Shown here: positions 17,269-24,599 of the stretch, piece by piece
Layout of the letters: the number at the start of each line of letters is the position of its first letter
Position numbering within the stretch: position 1 is the stretch's first letter
Assembly (NCBI GenBank): GCA_963761015.1
Contig: CAVXFL010000009.1
Location: forward strand, 124,001-188,000
Direction: 5' to 3'
Length of the DNA stretch: 64,000 bases
Source of the DNA: CAVXFL01 sp963761015
GTDB taxonomy: Bacteria > Pseudomonadota > Alphaproteobacteria > Acetobacterales > Acetobacteraceae
The notes under the pieces: generated by a model
The model's database searches: none
Seen by the model: only the letters and a program-made list of their open reading frames with translations
Told to the model about the DNA's origin: nothing
Made by a program: the position numbers and the translations under genes

Positions 17269-18998
17269 GCCGCCCGCCGCAGGCCGGCTTCGTGCGCGGC
17301 GATCAGGCCGATGAAGGCGTCCTCCATCGTGGGGTCGGGCGCCTCGGGCGTCGCCGCGTGGGCGCGCACCTCGGCGGGCGTGCCCGCCGCCAGCACGCTG
17401 CCCTGCGACATCAGCACCAGCCGGTCGCAATACTCCGCCTCGTCCATGAAATGCGTGGTGATCAGCACGGTCGTTCCGGCGGCGGCGTACTGGTTGATGC
17501 GCTGCCAGAACTCCGAGCGGGCGAGCGGATCGACGCCAGAGGTCGGCTCGTCGAGGAACAGGATCGGCGGCTCGTGCAACAGCGCGCAGGCGAGCGCGAG
17601 CCGCTGCTTGTAGCCCAGCGGGATGTCGCTGGCATTGGCGGCCCGGAACGGGCCGAGCTCGAACTCCGCTTCCGCCCAGGCGAGACGGGCGCGCAGCCGC
17701 TCGCCGCGCAGGCCGTAGGCGGCGGCGAAGAAGGCCAGGTTCTGCGCCACGCTGAGATTGCCATAAAGCGCGAATTTCTGCGCCACGTAGCCGATCTGCC
17801 GGCGCGCATCGGCCGGCGCGCTGCGCAGATCCTGCCCGGCCACGCGCAACTCCCCGGAGGAAGCCGGCAGGAGGCCGCAGAGCATGCGGAATGTCGTGGT
17901 CTTGCCGGCCCCGTTGGCACCGAGCAGGCCGAACACCTCGCCGCGCGCCACGTCGAAGCTCACGTTCTGCACCGCATGGAACGCGCCGAAAAAGCGATTG
18001 AGTCGGGCGACGTGCAGCACCGCGCCGTCGCCCGCCTTCGCCGCCGTCGCCATCGCCATGGGCGCCCGGCGGGCACGGCGCGCCTGCAATCGGTCCACGA
18101 ACACATCGGCGAACTCGGGCGCGATCGCCTGCCATGCCGCGCCCGCCAGCGGCGGCGGCGTGGCGGCGGCAGCGAGCAGCGCGCGCACGCCCATGCCCGC
18201 CAGCCGTGCATCGACGACGCCAGGGGCGGCCAGCAGACGCTGTTGCAGCGCGCGGCGGTCGATGGCCGGATGGCGCACCGCGAAGCAGCGTCCCGCCAAT
18301 TCCGCCGCCATTGCGCCCGGCGCCCCTTGGGCAAGCAGACCGCCGGCGTCGAGCAGCACCACCTCGTCGCAGCGTTCCGCCTCGTTGAGATAGGAGGTTG
18401 AGATCAGCACCGTGACGCCGCGCGCGCGGAGGTCGACGACGATCGCCCACAGCTCGCGCCGCGAGATCGGGTCCACGCCCACCGTCGGCTCGTCCAGCAG
18501 CAGCAGTTCGGGGATGCGCAGCAGGGCGCAGGCCACGCCGAGCTTCTGCTTCATGCCGCCGGATAGCGCGCGGGCGCGGCGGGCGCCGAACGGGCCGAGC
18601 GCGGTCAACCGCAGCAGCTCGGCGTAGCGGGCGGGGCGCTCCGCCGGCTTCAGGCCCTGAAGCCGCGCGTAGAGGTCCAGGTTCTCCTGGACGGAGAGGT
18701 CCTCGTACAGCCCGAAGCGCTGCGGCATGTAGCCGGTGCGGGCCTGGATGCGCGCCGCGTCGCGGACGGCGTCCAGCCCCAGCACCTCGATCCGTCCGGC
18801 ATCCGCCCGCAACAGTCCGGCGGCGAGCCGCAGCAGCGTGGTCTTGCCGGCTGCATCCGGGCCGAGCAGGCCGGTGATGCGCCCGGCCGTGATGGAGAGC
18901 GTCAGATCGTTGATGGCCGCCACCTGCCGCGCGCCGCTGCCGAACCGCTTGCTGACCCCGGAAAAGCGCAGTGCCGGCGAAAGGCCCGGCTCAGCCAC
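17265..18998 (-). CDS. ABC transporter with two fused ATPase domains, YbhF-like
   Basis: 577 residues with two nucleotide-binding domains. NBD1 has Walker A GLLGPDAAGKTT, signature LSGGMKQKLGVA and Walker B LLLLDEPTVGVDP. NBD2 has Walker A GLLGANGAGKTT, Walker B ILFLDEPTSGVDP, and the switch ITTHFMDEAEYCDRL. In NBD2 the signature is IPLGYKQRLALA rather than LSGGQ, as seen in other YbhF/YhiH-type proteins. In NBD1 the residue before the Gln-Arg-Phe region (MPQRFGLYEDLSVQENL) and the switch (STSYLNEAERCD, no His) are also atypical. Hence probably one competent ATP site. Energises the two permeases encoded downstream; overlaps the HlyD-like gene by 8 bases and permease 1 by 4. Confidence 0.9.
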   Translation of the reverse strand: MAEPGLSPALRFSGVSKRFGSGARQVAAINDLTLSITAGRITGLLGPDAAGKTTLLRLAAGLLRADAGRIEVLGLDAVRDAARIQARTGYMPQRFGLYEDLSVQENLDLYARLQGLKPAERPARYAELLRLTALGPFGARRARALSGGMKQKLGVACALLRIPELLLLDEPTVGVDPISRRELWAIVVDLRARGVTVLISTSYLNEAERCDEVVLLDAGGLLAQGAPGAMAAELAGRCFAVRHPAIDRRALQQRLLAAPGVVDARLAGMGVRALLAAAATPPPLAGAAWQAIAPEFADVFVDRLQARRARRAPMAMATAAKAGDGAVLHVARLNRFFGAFHAVQNVSFDVARGEVFGLLGANGAGKTTTFRMLCGLLPASSGELRVAGQDLRSAPADARRQIGYVAQKFALYGNLSVAQNLAFFAAAYGLRGERLRARLAWAEAEFELGPFRAANASDIPLGYKQRLALACALLHEPPILFLDEPTSGVDPLARSEFWQRINQYAAAGTTVLITTHFMDEAEYCDRLVLMSQGSVLAAGTPAEVRAHAATPEAPDPTMEDAFIGLIAAHEAGLRRAA

Positions 18999-20082
18999 AG
19001 GGCTGCTCCCCGCGCGTCCGCGGAGCGTTGTCCTCGAGCGGGATCACCACTGTCACCGGCGCGCCCAGCCTGAGCCGCCCGTCCGGGTTGCAGGCATAGA
19101 CATGCATCCGATAGACCAGTTCGGTGCGGATTTCGGTGGTCTGCACCGTCTTGGGCGTGAACTCGGCGGTGGTGGCGATGAAGCCGACCCAGGCTGGGAA
19201 CCGTTCGCCGGGGAAGGCATCGCTCTCGATAGTGGCGCGCATGCCCGGCCGCACCCGGCCCAGTTCGGGCTCGGGGAGATAGGCACGGGCATAGACCGGG
19301 TTGGCCAGATCGAGCGTCAGCGCCGGCCGATCAGGGCTGGCCATGTCGCCCGGCTCCAGAATGCGGTCTTCGATGATGCCGTCGGCCGGTGCATGGAGGC
19401 GGGCGTCGGCCAACTGCAGGCGGGCGAGAGCCAAGGCCGCCTCGGCCGAGCGAAGCTGCGCTGCCGCCACGGCGACGTCCTCCTGCCGTGGTCCCTGGAC
19501 GGCCAGCGCCAGCGCCTGTTCGGCGGATTGGCGGTTGGCCGTCGCGACTTTCAATGCCCGTGCGGCATTGTCGCGGCTCTGCAAAGTCTCGGCATGGGCG
19601 CGCGCCAGCAAGGCGTAACGCGCGAAGTTAACGCGATCGTTCGCTTCGGTTGCTTGCGCGGCGGCGAGGTTTGCGCGCGCTTGCGCGATCTCTTCCGGCC
19701 GACTGCCGTTCCTCAGGCGGGCCAGGGTGTTGCGCGCCGCGCCTGCATCGGCGGCGGCCTTGTCGGCGTTCGCCTGCAGGCGCGCGGTATCCAGCTCGGC
19801 CAGCAACTGGCCCTTCCTCACGTGGTCGCCTTCCTGCACCAGGATGTGGCTGATGCGGTCGCTGTCGTTGAAGGCAAGCCGAGCCTGGCGAATGTCGATG
19901 CTGCCATAGACGATAACGGCCGCTACCGCGGGCGGCGCCGACGCCAAGCGCCACCATGCCGCGATCCCTCCGCCCACGAGCAGCGCGAGCAACGCCAGGA
20001 TGAAGTCCTGGCCGCGGCCGGCGCGATCGCGCCGTGGCGGGAGCCGGTGCGATGCCAGCGGGCAGCGGCGATTCTCTCGCAA
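18991..20082 (-). CDS. HlyD-family periplasmic adaptor, YbhG-like
   Basis: 363 residues. One N-terminal transmembrane anchor (FILALLALLVGGGIAAWW) follows a basic head, then the beta-barrel/lipoyl half (GSIDIRQARLAFNDSDRISHILVQEGDHVRKGQLLAELD). A long Ala/Gln-rich alpha-helical hairpin (about 110-225) precedes the second lipoyl half (LHAPADGIIEDRILEPGDMAS) and a C-terminal barrel (GMRATIESDAF…ELVYRMHVYACNPDGRLRLGAPVTVVIPL). In the YbhGFSR/YhiI systems this protein links the ABC pump to an outer-membrane channel to export drugs or hydrophobic compounds. First gene of the four-gene operon 20082-15034; overlaps the ATPase gene by 8 bases. Confidence 0.87.
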   Translation of the reverse strand: MRENRRCPLASHRLPPRRDRAGRGQDFILALLALLVGGGIAAWWRLASAPPAVAAVIVYGSIDIRQARLAFNDSDRISHILVQEGDHVRKGQLLAELDTARLQANADKAAADAGAARNTLARLRNGSRPEEIAQARANLAAAQATEANDRVNFARYALLARAHAETLQSRDNAARALKVATANRQSAEQALALAVQGPRQEDVAVAAAQLRSAEAALALARLQLADARLHAPADGIIEDRILEPGDMASPDRPALTLDLANPVYARAYLPEPELGRVRPGMRATIESDAFPGERFPAWVGFIATTAEFTPKTVQTTEIRTELVYRMHVYACNPDGRLRLGAPVTVVIPLEDNAPRTRGEQPCG

Positions 20083-20747
20083 CTGTGGATCGGCCGGACA
20101 CCCCTGCCGTTCTCCTGCGATTTGCTTGCGCGACCTGGTTTGCTGGTCCCGGACCGGTGAACTTGCCTATGCAGGCCTCGCCGCCACGGCATTGATCTAG
20201 ATCAGCAGTCGGATTTCGGACAAGGCGGCGAACGCGATGCTTGGCAGCTCACCGATCCGAGATGAAGGTCCCGCGCACCGGGCGCGGAGAGACGGGCGCT
20301 AAGAGATCTGACGCGATCCTGCATGAGGGGGAGCACCCCTTTGCCAGCGTCCGCCGGTGAAACCGGACGGCGTTACCCGTGGTCCATTTGATTGACCGAA
20401 AGGAGCCGGACCCGTCCGGTACCCGGCGCTCCTCGCTCCTGCCCGGCTTGTTGCCGATGAGCCGGCCCGTAGACCCGATCAGCTGCGGAATTGCCGGCGT
20501 CCCGTAGATCCGGGTCGGCTCGGACGGCGTCGGAACACTGGTCACCCGCGACATGGAAGGCGAGGATTGGCGCAAACGCTCTCGCCGCAGGGCGTGGTGA
20601 GGGCGAGAAAACCACGCGGCGGGTAACGCCGGGCGCGATCAGCCGGCCTGCAACGGACCGCGGGTGAGCTTCACGCCAGTTAGGCACCGCTTAACCGGAC
20701 GGCAACACTCGGCTGGCAGGATGTCGCGGGAAGCGCGAGGATCTGCA
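20083..20747. other. Long intergenic region at island edge
   Basis: About 660 bases without a gene I can defend. Several frames of about 100 codons are open on the minus strand (for example 20249-20575) but their translations have neither family features nor plausible composition. It must carry the promoter of the export operon on the minus strand. It may be the left flank of the accessory region that follows. Confidence 0.4.
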
Positions 20748-20966
20748 ATGGCAGTCCCGGTCGGGAGCATCAGAGCCGGCAAGTGCTACTTGGTCGAGCC
20801 GGGCAGCCGGATCAGACGAGTTCTGGCGATCACGCCCTCTGGCAGAGTCGAATATGTAGAAAGATCAGGCACTGACCAGGGCGGCTCCTCCAGGCATAGA
20901 GTGGTCATCGGGGAAGGCCGCTTCGCGCAGGACGTGACCCGAGAGGTCCCGTGCCAACCCGGATGA
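20748..20966 (+). CDS. Small conserved-type protein of unknown function
   Basis: 72 residues from ATG 20748 (gagg about 10 bases upstream): MAVPVGSIRAGKCYLVEPGS, then VRRVLAI-type strand, GRVEYVERSG, HRVVIGEGRFAQDVTREVPC. Short strands with an SH3-like pattern (GKCYLV, VLAITPSGRVEYV) and a final Cys-Gln-Pro-Gly. I recall small alphaproteobacterial proteins with the same VGSIRAGKCYL opening and EREVPC-like ending, but no function is known to me. First gene of the accessory stretch. Confidence 0.55.
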   Translation: MAVPVGSIRAGKCYLVEPGSRIRRVLAITPSGRVEYVERSGTDQGGSSRHRVVIGEGRFAQDVTREVPCQPG

Positions 20967-21036
20967 GCCAGGGAACCCCGGCGCACGTAACGAGTTTCAG
21001 ATGAACCGAGACGAGATTCAGAGCGGGAGATTGCGG

Positions 21037-21279
21037 ATGAAATCGATCGGCAAATCGCTGGCCGTGGCGGCCGGGGTCGCAATGCTGCTGGTTTGTACCG
21101 TGCCGGCACACGCCGCGGAGTGGATCCCAGGACACTGGGCGGGCGGACGGTTCATCCGCGGCCATCACGTTCGCCGACCGCACGTCGTGGTCGTCAAACC
21201 CGCTCCGCGCGTGGTGGTGAAGCGTCCTCCGCGGGTTGTCGTGCGGCCGGCGCCGACCGTGGTCGTGCCCGTCCGGTAA
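21037..21279 (+). CDS. Small exported Val/Pro/Arg-repeat protein
   Basis: 80 residues from ATG 21037, preceded by gcgggag; an earlier in-frame ATG at 21001 would add a tail before the signal. The signal peptide MKSIGKSLAVAAGVAMLLVCTVPAHAA is followed by EWIPGHWAGGRFIRGHHVRRPH, then a low-complexity tail. The tail has about four copies of a unit like VVVKPAPR / VVVKRPPR / VVVRPAPT. The GHW…GG…GHH segment resembles small YXWQ-like periplasmic proteins in this lineage. Highly basic; perhaps associated with the cell wall or DNA. Function unknown. Confidence 0.65.
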   Translation: MKSIGKSLAVAAGVAMLLVCTVPAHAAEWIPGHWAGGRFIRGHHVRRPHVVVVKPAPRVVVKRPPRVVVRPAPTVVVPVR

Positions 21280-21753
21280 TTGGGGGCAACCCCTACTGGC
21301 ATGATCCTACCGGGGCCGTTTGAGGTAAACCGCCAGCGAAACCGCTGCCTCACGCCGAGCCCGCACCTGGCTCCGGCAGTTCGCCCAGGTAAGCCTTAGC
21401 TCCACGCCGACCGCATCCTGCGCATTTCAGGTGCAGGGCGGCGTGGCCCAGCGGGACGCGTCTGCGGCAGCCGATGGGTTCCGCGATCCCACGCGAAGAA
21501 CATGCCGAGAACATGGGCGGAGGGAAACACCGGGCGGCCTGATCGGGGCCGGCCTGGATAATGGGAGAATTTGGGAGAAGTTGCACGTTCACGTTGCGCG
21601 ATCGGCCATAACTGCCTGATTTATTGGCGTGCCGGGGCCGACGATGATGAGCACTATGTCTACGCCATAGCCCTATCGTGAATCAGACGTCCCTCTTGTA
21701 GCGCCGATATGACAAAGGGAGGAGGGTCCGACCCTCCTCCCTCTTCGGCCAAT
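21280..21753. other. Intergenic region, no gene seen
   Basis: About 470 bases. I see no protein or RNA gene. A locally more AT-rich stretch at about 21540-21660 differs from the flanks and may mark an old junction of the accessory segment. Confidence 0.35.
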
Positions 21754-22064
21754 TTAACCGTGTTTGGCGAGATGCCGGATAGTGTTTTCAGCCGCCGCGA
21801 AGGCGCTCTTGGCCAACGCCAAGGACTCGATTGCAGCAAGCGCCTGTGCCGCTTTCGGGTAAGGCGTGGCGGAAGGTCCGCCACGCCTGCCGCCTGGACT
21901 TCTCCGAACCGCACGCCGACTGCGATTTCCGCGACCCGGTCGCCGTTGACCCCAAGCCACGCTGCGATGTCATGCTGACGATCACCGCGGCACAACATCC
22001 CCTTGATAAGCGCGGCATCGGCCGCGCTCAGGGTGATGCCGCTGGACTGTGCTCGGCGGCCCAT
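21754..22064 (-). pseudogene. Small putative helix-turn-helix protein coupled to dndB (frame change near 21.87 kb)
   Basis: The start at ATG 22064 overlaps the dndB stop (TGATG). The first 65 residues read GITLSAADAALIKGMLCRGDRQHDIAAWLGVNGDRVAEIAVG, a pattern like a short helix-turn-helix (RQHDIAAWLGVNGDRVAEI). After VADLPP the frame closes poorly. A second frame supplies YPKAAQALAAIESLALAKSAFAAAENTIRHLAKHG, ending at 21754. That tail is a clean amphipathic helix, so one base has probably been lost near 21870. Repaired length is about 103 residues. The overlap suggests it is made with the DndB-like protein and may regulate it. Function is inference; no family name recalled with certainty. Confidence 0.5.
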
Positions 22065-23292
22065 CACAGGTCCTCCAGCGTAATGTTTTTCAGGTCCACT
22101 TTGGGCGTCATGGCGTTCTTCTCCCCATCCGTCAGGGCAATGCCCAGCTTCGACTTGATGAACGCCTTGGTAGCCGCGCGCGCCTGCCTATTCGATACCA
22201 CCGAGTTGGCGACGATGCAGATATTGTCCCACTCCTTATTTTTCTTCGACCAGTCAATTTCCTCAAGCGGGGTAAGGCGGGCTTTCCAATCGCCCGACGC
22301 CATCAGATCGACGCCAAGCCCGCCCAAGGCACGCAACACGGTGGAGTGCGAGGAGATCTTCCCTGTCGCAACTCGACCGCCAGCGTCTGCCCCTTCAGCA
22401 CCTTGCCCCAATCCGGCATGTGCTTGGCAACTTCCGTCCAATAGTCGGTCAACAGGCCGGCATTGGTCGGAATGTCGTTGCCGCTGTAGCCCTTAAGCAG
22501 CTCGACATTGGCGTCATACAGCGCCGCCAGGGTGAACAGCTTGGTGGACTTGGATTCGAGCGAGACCTTTTCCTTTTCGGTCAGCTCCTTGAAGGTCGGA
22601 ACCTTCTCGATCATCATCAGCGTAGCGGCGGCCACGTCATCGCGCTTGTCGTACAGGATATCCAGCGACTTTGAGGTTTTCTGCACAAACCGATTGAGGT
22701 CCGAGAACATCTGTTGCACCCGGTCAGTGCTTTCCCACGGAAACAGCAGGACCGACAGCGTGTGATGTTTTAGTGCCTCGCTCCCGTTCTTCAGCGCCCG
22801 GACGATGCCAGCGCAACGGTGCTGGCCGTCATTGATGATCAGCTCATCGCCGAGTTGAAGCTTGAGGGTGCCGATGTCGCTGTCGGGCGCATAAGGCTCG
22901 AACACCGGCTCTGATTTGTAGGAAGCGGTGATGGACGAGAAGAGATAATCATCCTCGTTTTCGGTGATGTAGCTGGCTAATTCGGGAATGCGCTTCTCGA
23001 CCAGAACCCGCTGTTCGCGGTCTTCCGGCAGCATGCCGCTCCAGTCGGTAAACTTGAAGAACTGCGGCACCGCATTCAGCGGCATAAGGCACGAGTAGTA
23101 GGTGCGGGAGCCCATTTTTCCGCGCATCGCAGGCACATGAACTTGCATCGGCTTCTTCTCCATAGAGCTCGCTACCTCTAGAGCGAACAGCTCGCTCTTC
23201 TTTGGTGTGCAGCTCTTCGGAGAGATATCTCGCAGCTCGCCTTTCTCGTCAACAGCTCCTGCAAAGAATTTTAGGAGCTGAGTGTCTATCAT
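22064..23292 (-). pseudogene. dndB: DndB-like DGQHR-domain protein (frame broken near 22.37 kb)
   Basis: From ATG 23292 (MIDTQLLKFFAGAVDE) about 305 residues are intact. The hallmark IINDGQHRCAGI lies near 152-163 and is followed by LLFPWESTDRVQQMFSDLNRFVQKTSKSLDILYDKRDD. The DGQHR motif and the FSDLNR…K…S.LYD block are typical of DndB, the regulator or accessory of DNA phosphorothioation. After LAVELR the frame is lost; the protein resumes in another frame at TGKISSHSTVLRALGGLG and runs to 22064 (…NITLEDL). Repaired length is about 409 residues. No dndC, dndD, dndE or dptFGH gene is in the window, so this is a solitary homologue. The coding stretch is visibly less GC-rich than its neighbours, suggesting transfer. 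Confidence 0.72.
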
Positions 23293-23347
23293 GGGGGGAG
23301 CTGGGTCCGTCAACCCGCAAACCAATCGCCATCCGGGCTCCCGGTTC

Positions 23348-23383
23348 GGGGCAAAGTGCGACGGCGGGGCAAAGTGCGACGGC
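23348..23383. repeat. 18-bp perfect tandem duplication upstream of dndB-like gene
   Basis: Two head-to-tail copies of ggggcaaagtgcgacggc (23348-23365 and 23366-23383), about 55-90 bases upstream of the dndB-like start. Such iterated sites in a promoter region often bind a regulator; here that is inference. Confidence 0.6.
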
Positions 23384-23732
23384 GCGGTCGTTGGGTCGTT
23401 TTTTGTCCGTCCGATCAATGGGTTATGGCGTTCTCGATCAGAAGGGCCTGCTGGCGCTTTATGAGAATTCACCAATGATATCAATGCCATTTGCGCCATC
23501 CGTCGTTGCTTTCGGGTGGTTCGTTCTCTGCAAAAGTTGGACGGCAAGGGAAAAGCCTGGCTGTCCGGCGCGCGTATATGATTGGGATAGTTGAGGTTTT
23601 CAGCGACCTGGCGAGGAGGCCCTGCCAGCCGTTTTTCCCAGAATGCTAGCGATTTCAACGCACAAAGCGCCATCCATCCCCCGGCTGGCCATTTTGCTTG
23701 ATTGAGTTGCCTTAAGCTGATAACTGTAGGCG
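23384..23732. other. Divergent promoter region of the island
   Basis: Non-coding stretch between the dndB-like gene (minus) and the TumE-like gene (plus), noticeably AT-richer than average. Apart from the imperfect 27-base motif at 23693-23719, just before the toxin-gene start, I see no gene. Confidence 0.4.
23693..23719 (+). repeat. Imperfect dispersed 27-base motif, copy 2
   Basis: Matches 14950-14976 at 22 of 27 positions. It ends 13 bases before the GTG start of the TumE-like gene, where a promoter or operator would be expected. Confidence 0.3.
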
Positions 23733-24089
23733 GTGACTGAGCCGCGTGACCCGACCCTCGATGTGCTTCTGGACCTCGACGGACAGGTGCTCGTCGTGGA
23801 CCCGGAGGGCGGCCACTGGGTCCGGTTCGTCGTGACGCGGGTGCCGATGTCGCCGGAGAAGCCGCACGGGCTGGACTACTCGCTGACGCTGCACGGGCCG
23901 GACGGCGAGCGGCTGGTCGGGTTCGACAACGCCCATCCGGTGGCGCGGCAGAGGCGCGGCGAGCCGCAGGATCATCGCCACCGGCTGCGGACGATCAGGC
24001 CTTACGAGTACCAGGACGCGGCAACCTTGCTCGCCGATTTCTGGGAGACGGTGGACGCGGTGTTGCGGGAGAGAGGAGTGATCCCATGA
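23733..24089 (+). CDS. TumE-like (DUF6516) toxin of a toxin-antitoxin pair
   Basis: 118 residues with a GTG start. The pattern HWVRFVVTRVPMSPEKPHGLDYSLTLHGPDGERLVGFDNAH and later RPYEYQDAATLLADFWETVDAVL matches the TumE/DUF6516 family, small RNase-like toxins. The conserved core has GLxYSLTLH, G(F/Y)DNAH and a HxH-like group (DHRHR). The antitoxin-like gene follows with a 4-base overlap (ATGA), the usual toxin-first order of tumE-tumA. The family role (toxicity neutralised by TumA) is established knowledge for homologues; activity here is inferred. Confidence 0.72.
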   Translation: MTEPRDPTLDVLLDLDGQVLVVDPEGGHWVRFVVTRVPMSPEKPHGLDYSLTLHGPDGERLVGFDNAHPVARQRRGEPQDHRHRLRTIRPYEYQDAATLLADFWETVDAVLRERGVIP

Positions 24090-24463
24090 CGACGTTGAAG
24101 GTGGGCATCGCCAGCTACGAGGACATGAAGGCCCGCACCATGGCGGTGGCGCGCGGCGAGCAGCGCATCGCGCCGGAGGAACCGAAGGTCTGGTTCGCCT
24201 CGACGGAATCCTTCGCCAAGGTTCTTTCGGCGGGGAACCGCGACCTGTTGCGGGTGATCGTGGAGCAGGCGCCGGGCTCGCTCGACGAACTGGCGCGGAT
24301 CACCGGCAAGGCGAAGTCGAACCTGTCGCGCACCCTGCGGACCATGGAAGCCTATGGCCTAGTCCGTCTCGAACGGGGCGAGCGCGGCCGGATCACGCCT
24401 AAGGTCATGCACGACCGCGTGGAGTTGGACCTGCCGCTCACCCTTTCGCAGAAAGCAAGCTAA
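24086..24463 (+). CDS. TumA-like antitoxin, winged-helix DNA-binding protein (HVO_A0114 type)
   Basis: 125 residues. After an N-terminal helix (YEDMKARTMAVARGE) and a linker (PKVWFASTESFAKVLS) comes a winged-helix domain: NRDLLRVIVEQAPGSLDELARITGKAKSNLSRTLRTMEAYGLVRLERG. The recognition helix is KSNLSRTLRTM. The wing GRITPKVMHDRVELDLPL ends the protein. It matches the TumA / HVO_A0114-like regulators found next to DUF6516 toxins. Expected to bind its own promoter and neutralise the toxin encoded 4 bases upstream. The gene ends 23 bases before tRNA-Glu, on the opposite strand. Confidence 0.75.
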   Translation: MTTLKVGIASYEDMKARTMAVARGEQRIAPEEPKVWFASTESFAKVLSAGNRDLLRVIVEQAPGSLDELARITGKAKSNLSRTLRTMEAYGLVRLERGERGRITPKVMHDRVELDLPLTLSQKAS

Positions 24464-24486
24464 GCGTTCGCGGTTCTGTTCCGAAA

Positions 24487-24562
24487 TGGCGTCCCGTAGG
24501 GGATTCGAACCCCTGTTACCAACGTGAAAGGCTGGTGTCCTGGGCCTCTAGACGAACGGGAC
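24487..24562 (-). tRNA. tRNA-Glu (TTC)
   Basis: 76-nt tRNA on the minus strand: acceptor GTCCCGT / ACGGGAC, discriminator G, encoded CCA. The anticodon loop CTTTCAC has anticodon TTC; T-arm GGTTCGAATCC. It borders the toxin-antitoxin island, a common integration point, but no integrase gene or duplicated tRNA end is seen in the window. Confidence 0.97.
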
Positions 24563-24599
24563 GTGGGCGGGTCCGGGTACAGGATCGCCGCCGATAGGG

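Noticed and set aside
20249..20575. 108-codon minus frame between export operon and island
   Set aside because: No family features, no ribosome site; composition does not look coding. Kept only as intergenic.
24487..24562. tRNA-Glu as proven attachment site of the island
   Set aside because: No duplicated tRNA 3' end was found on the other side of the island and no integrase; position is suggestive only.
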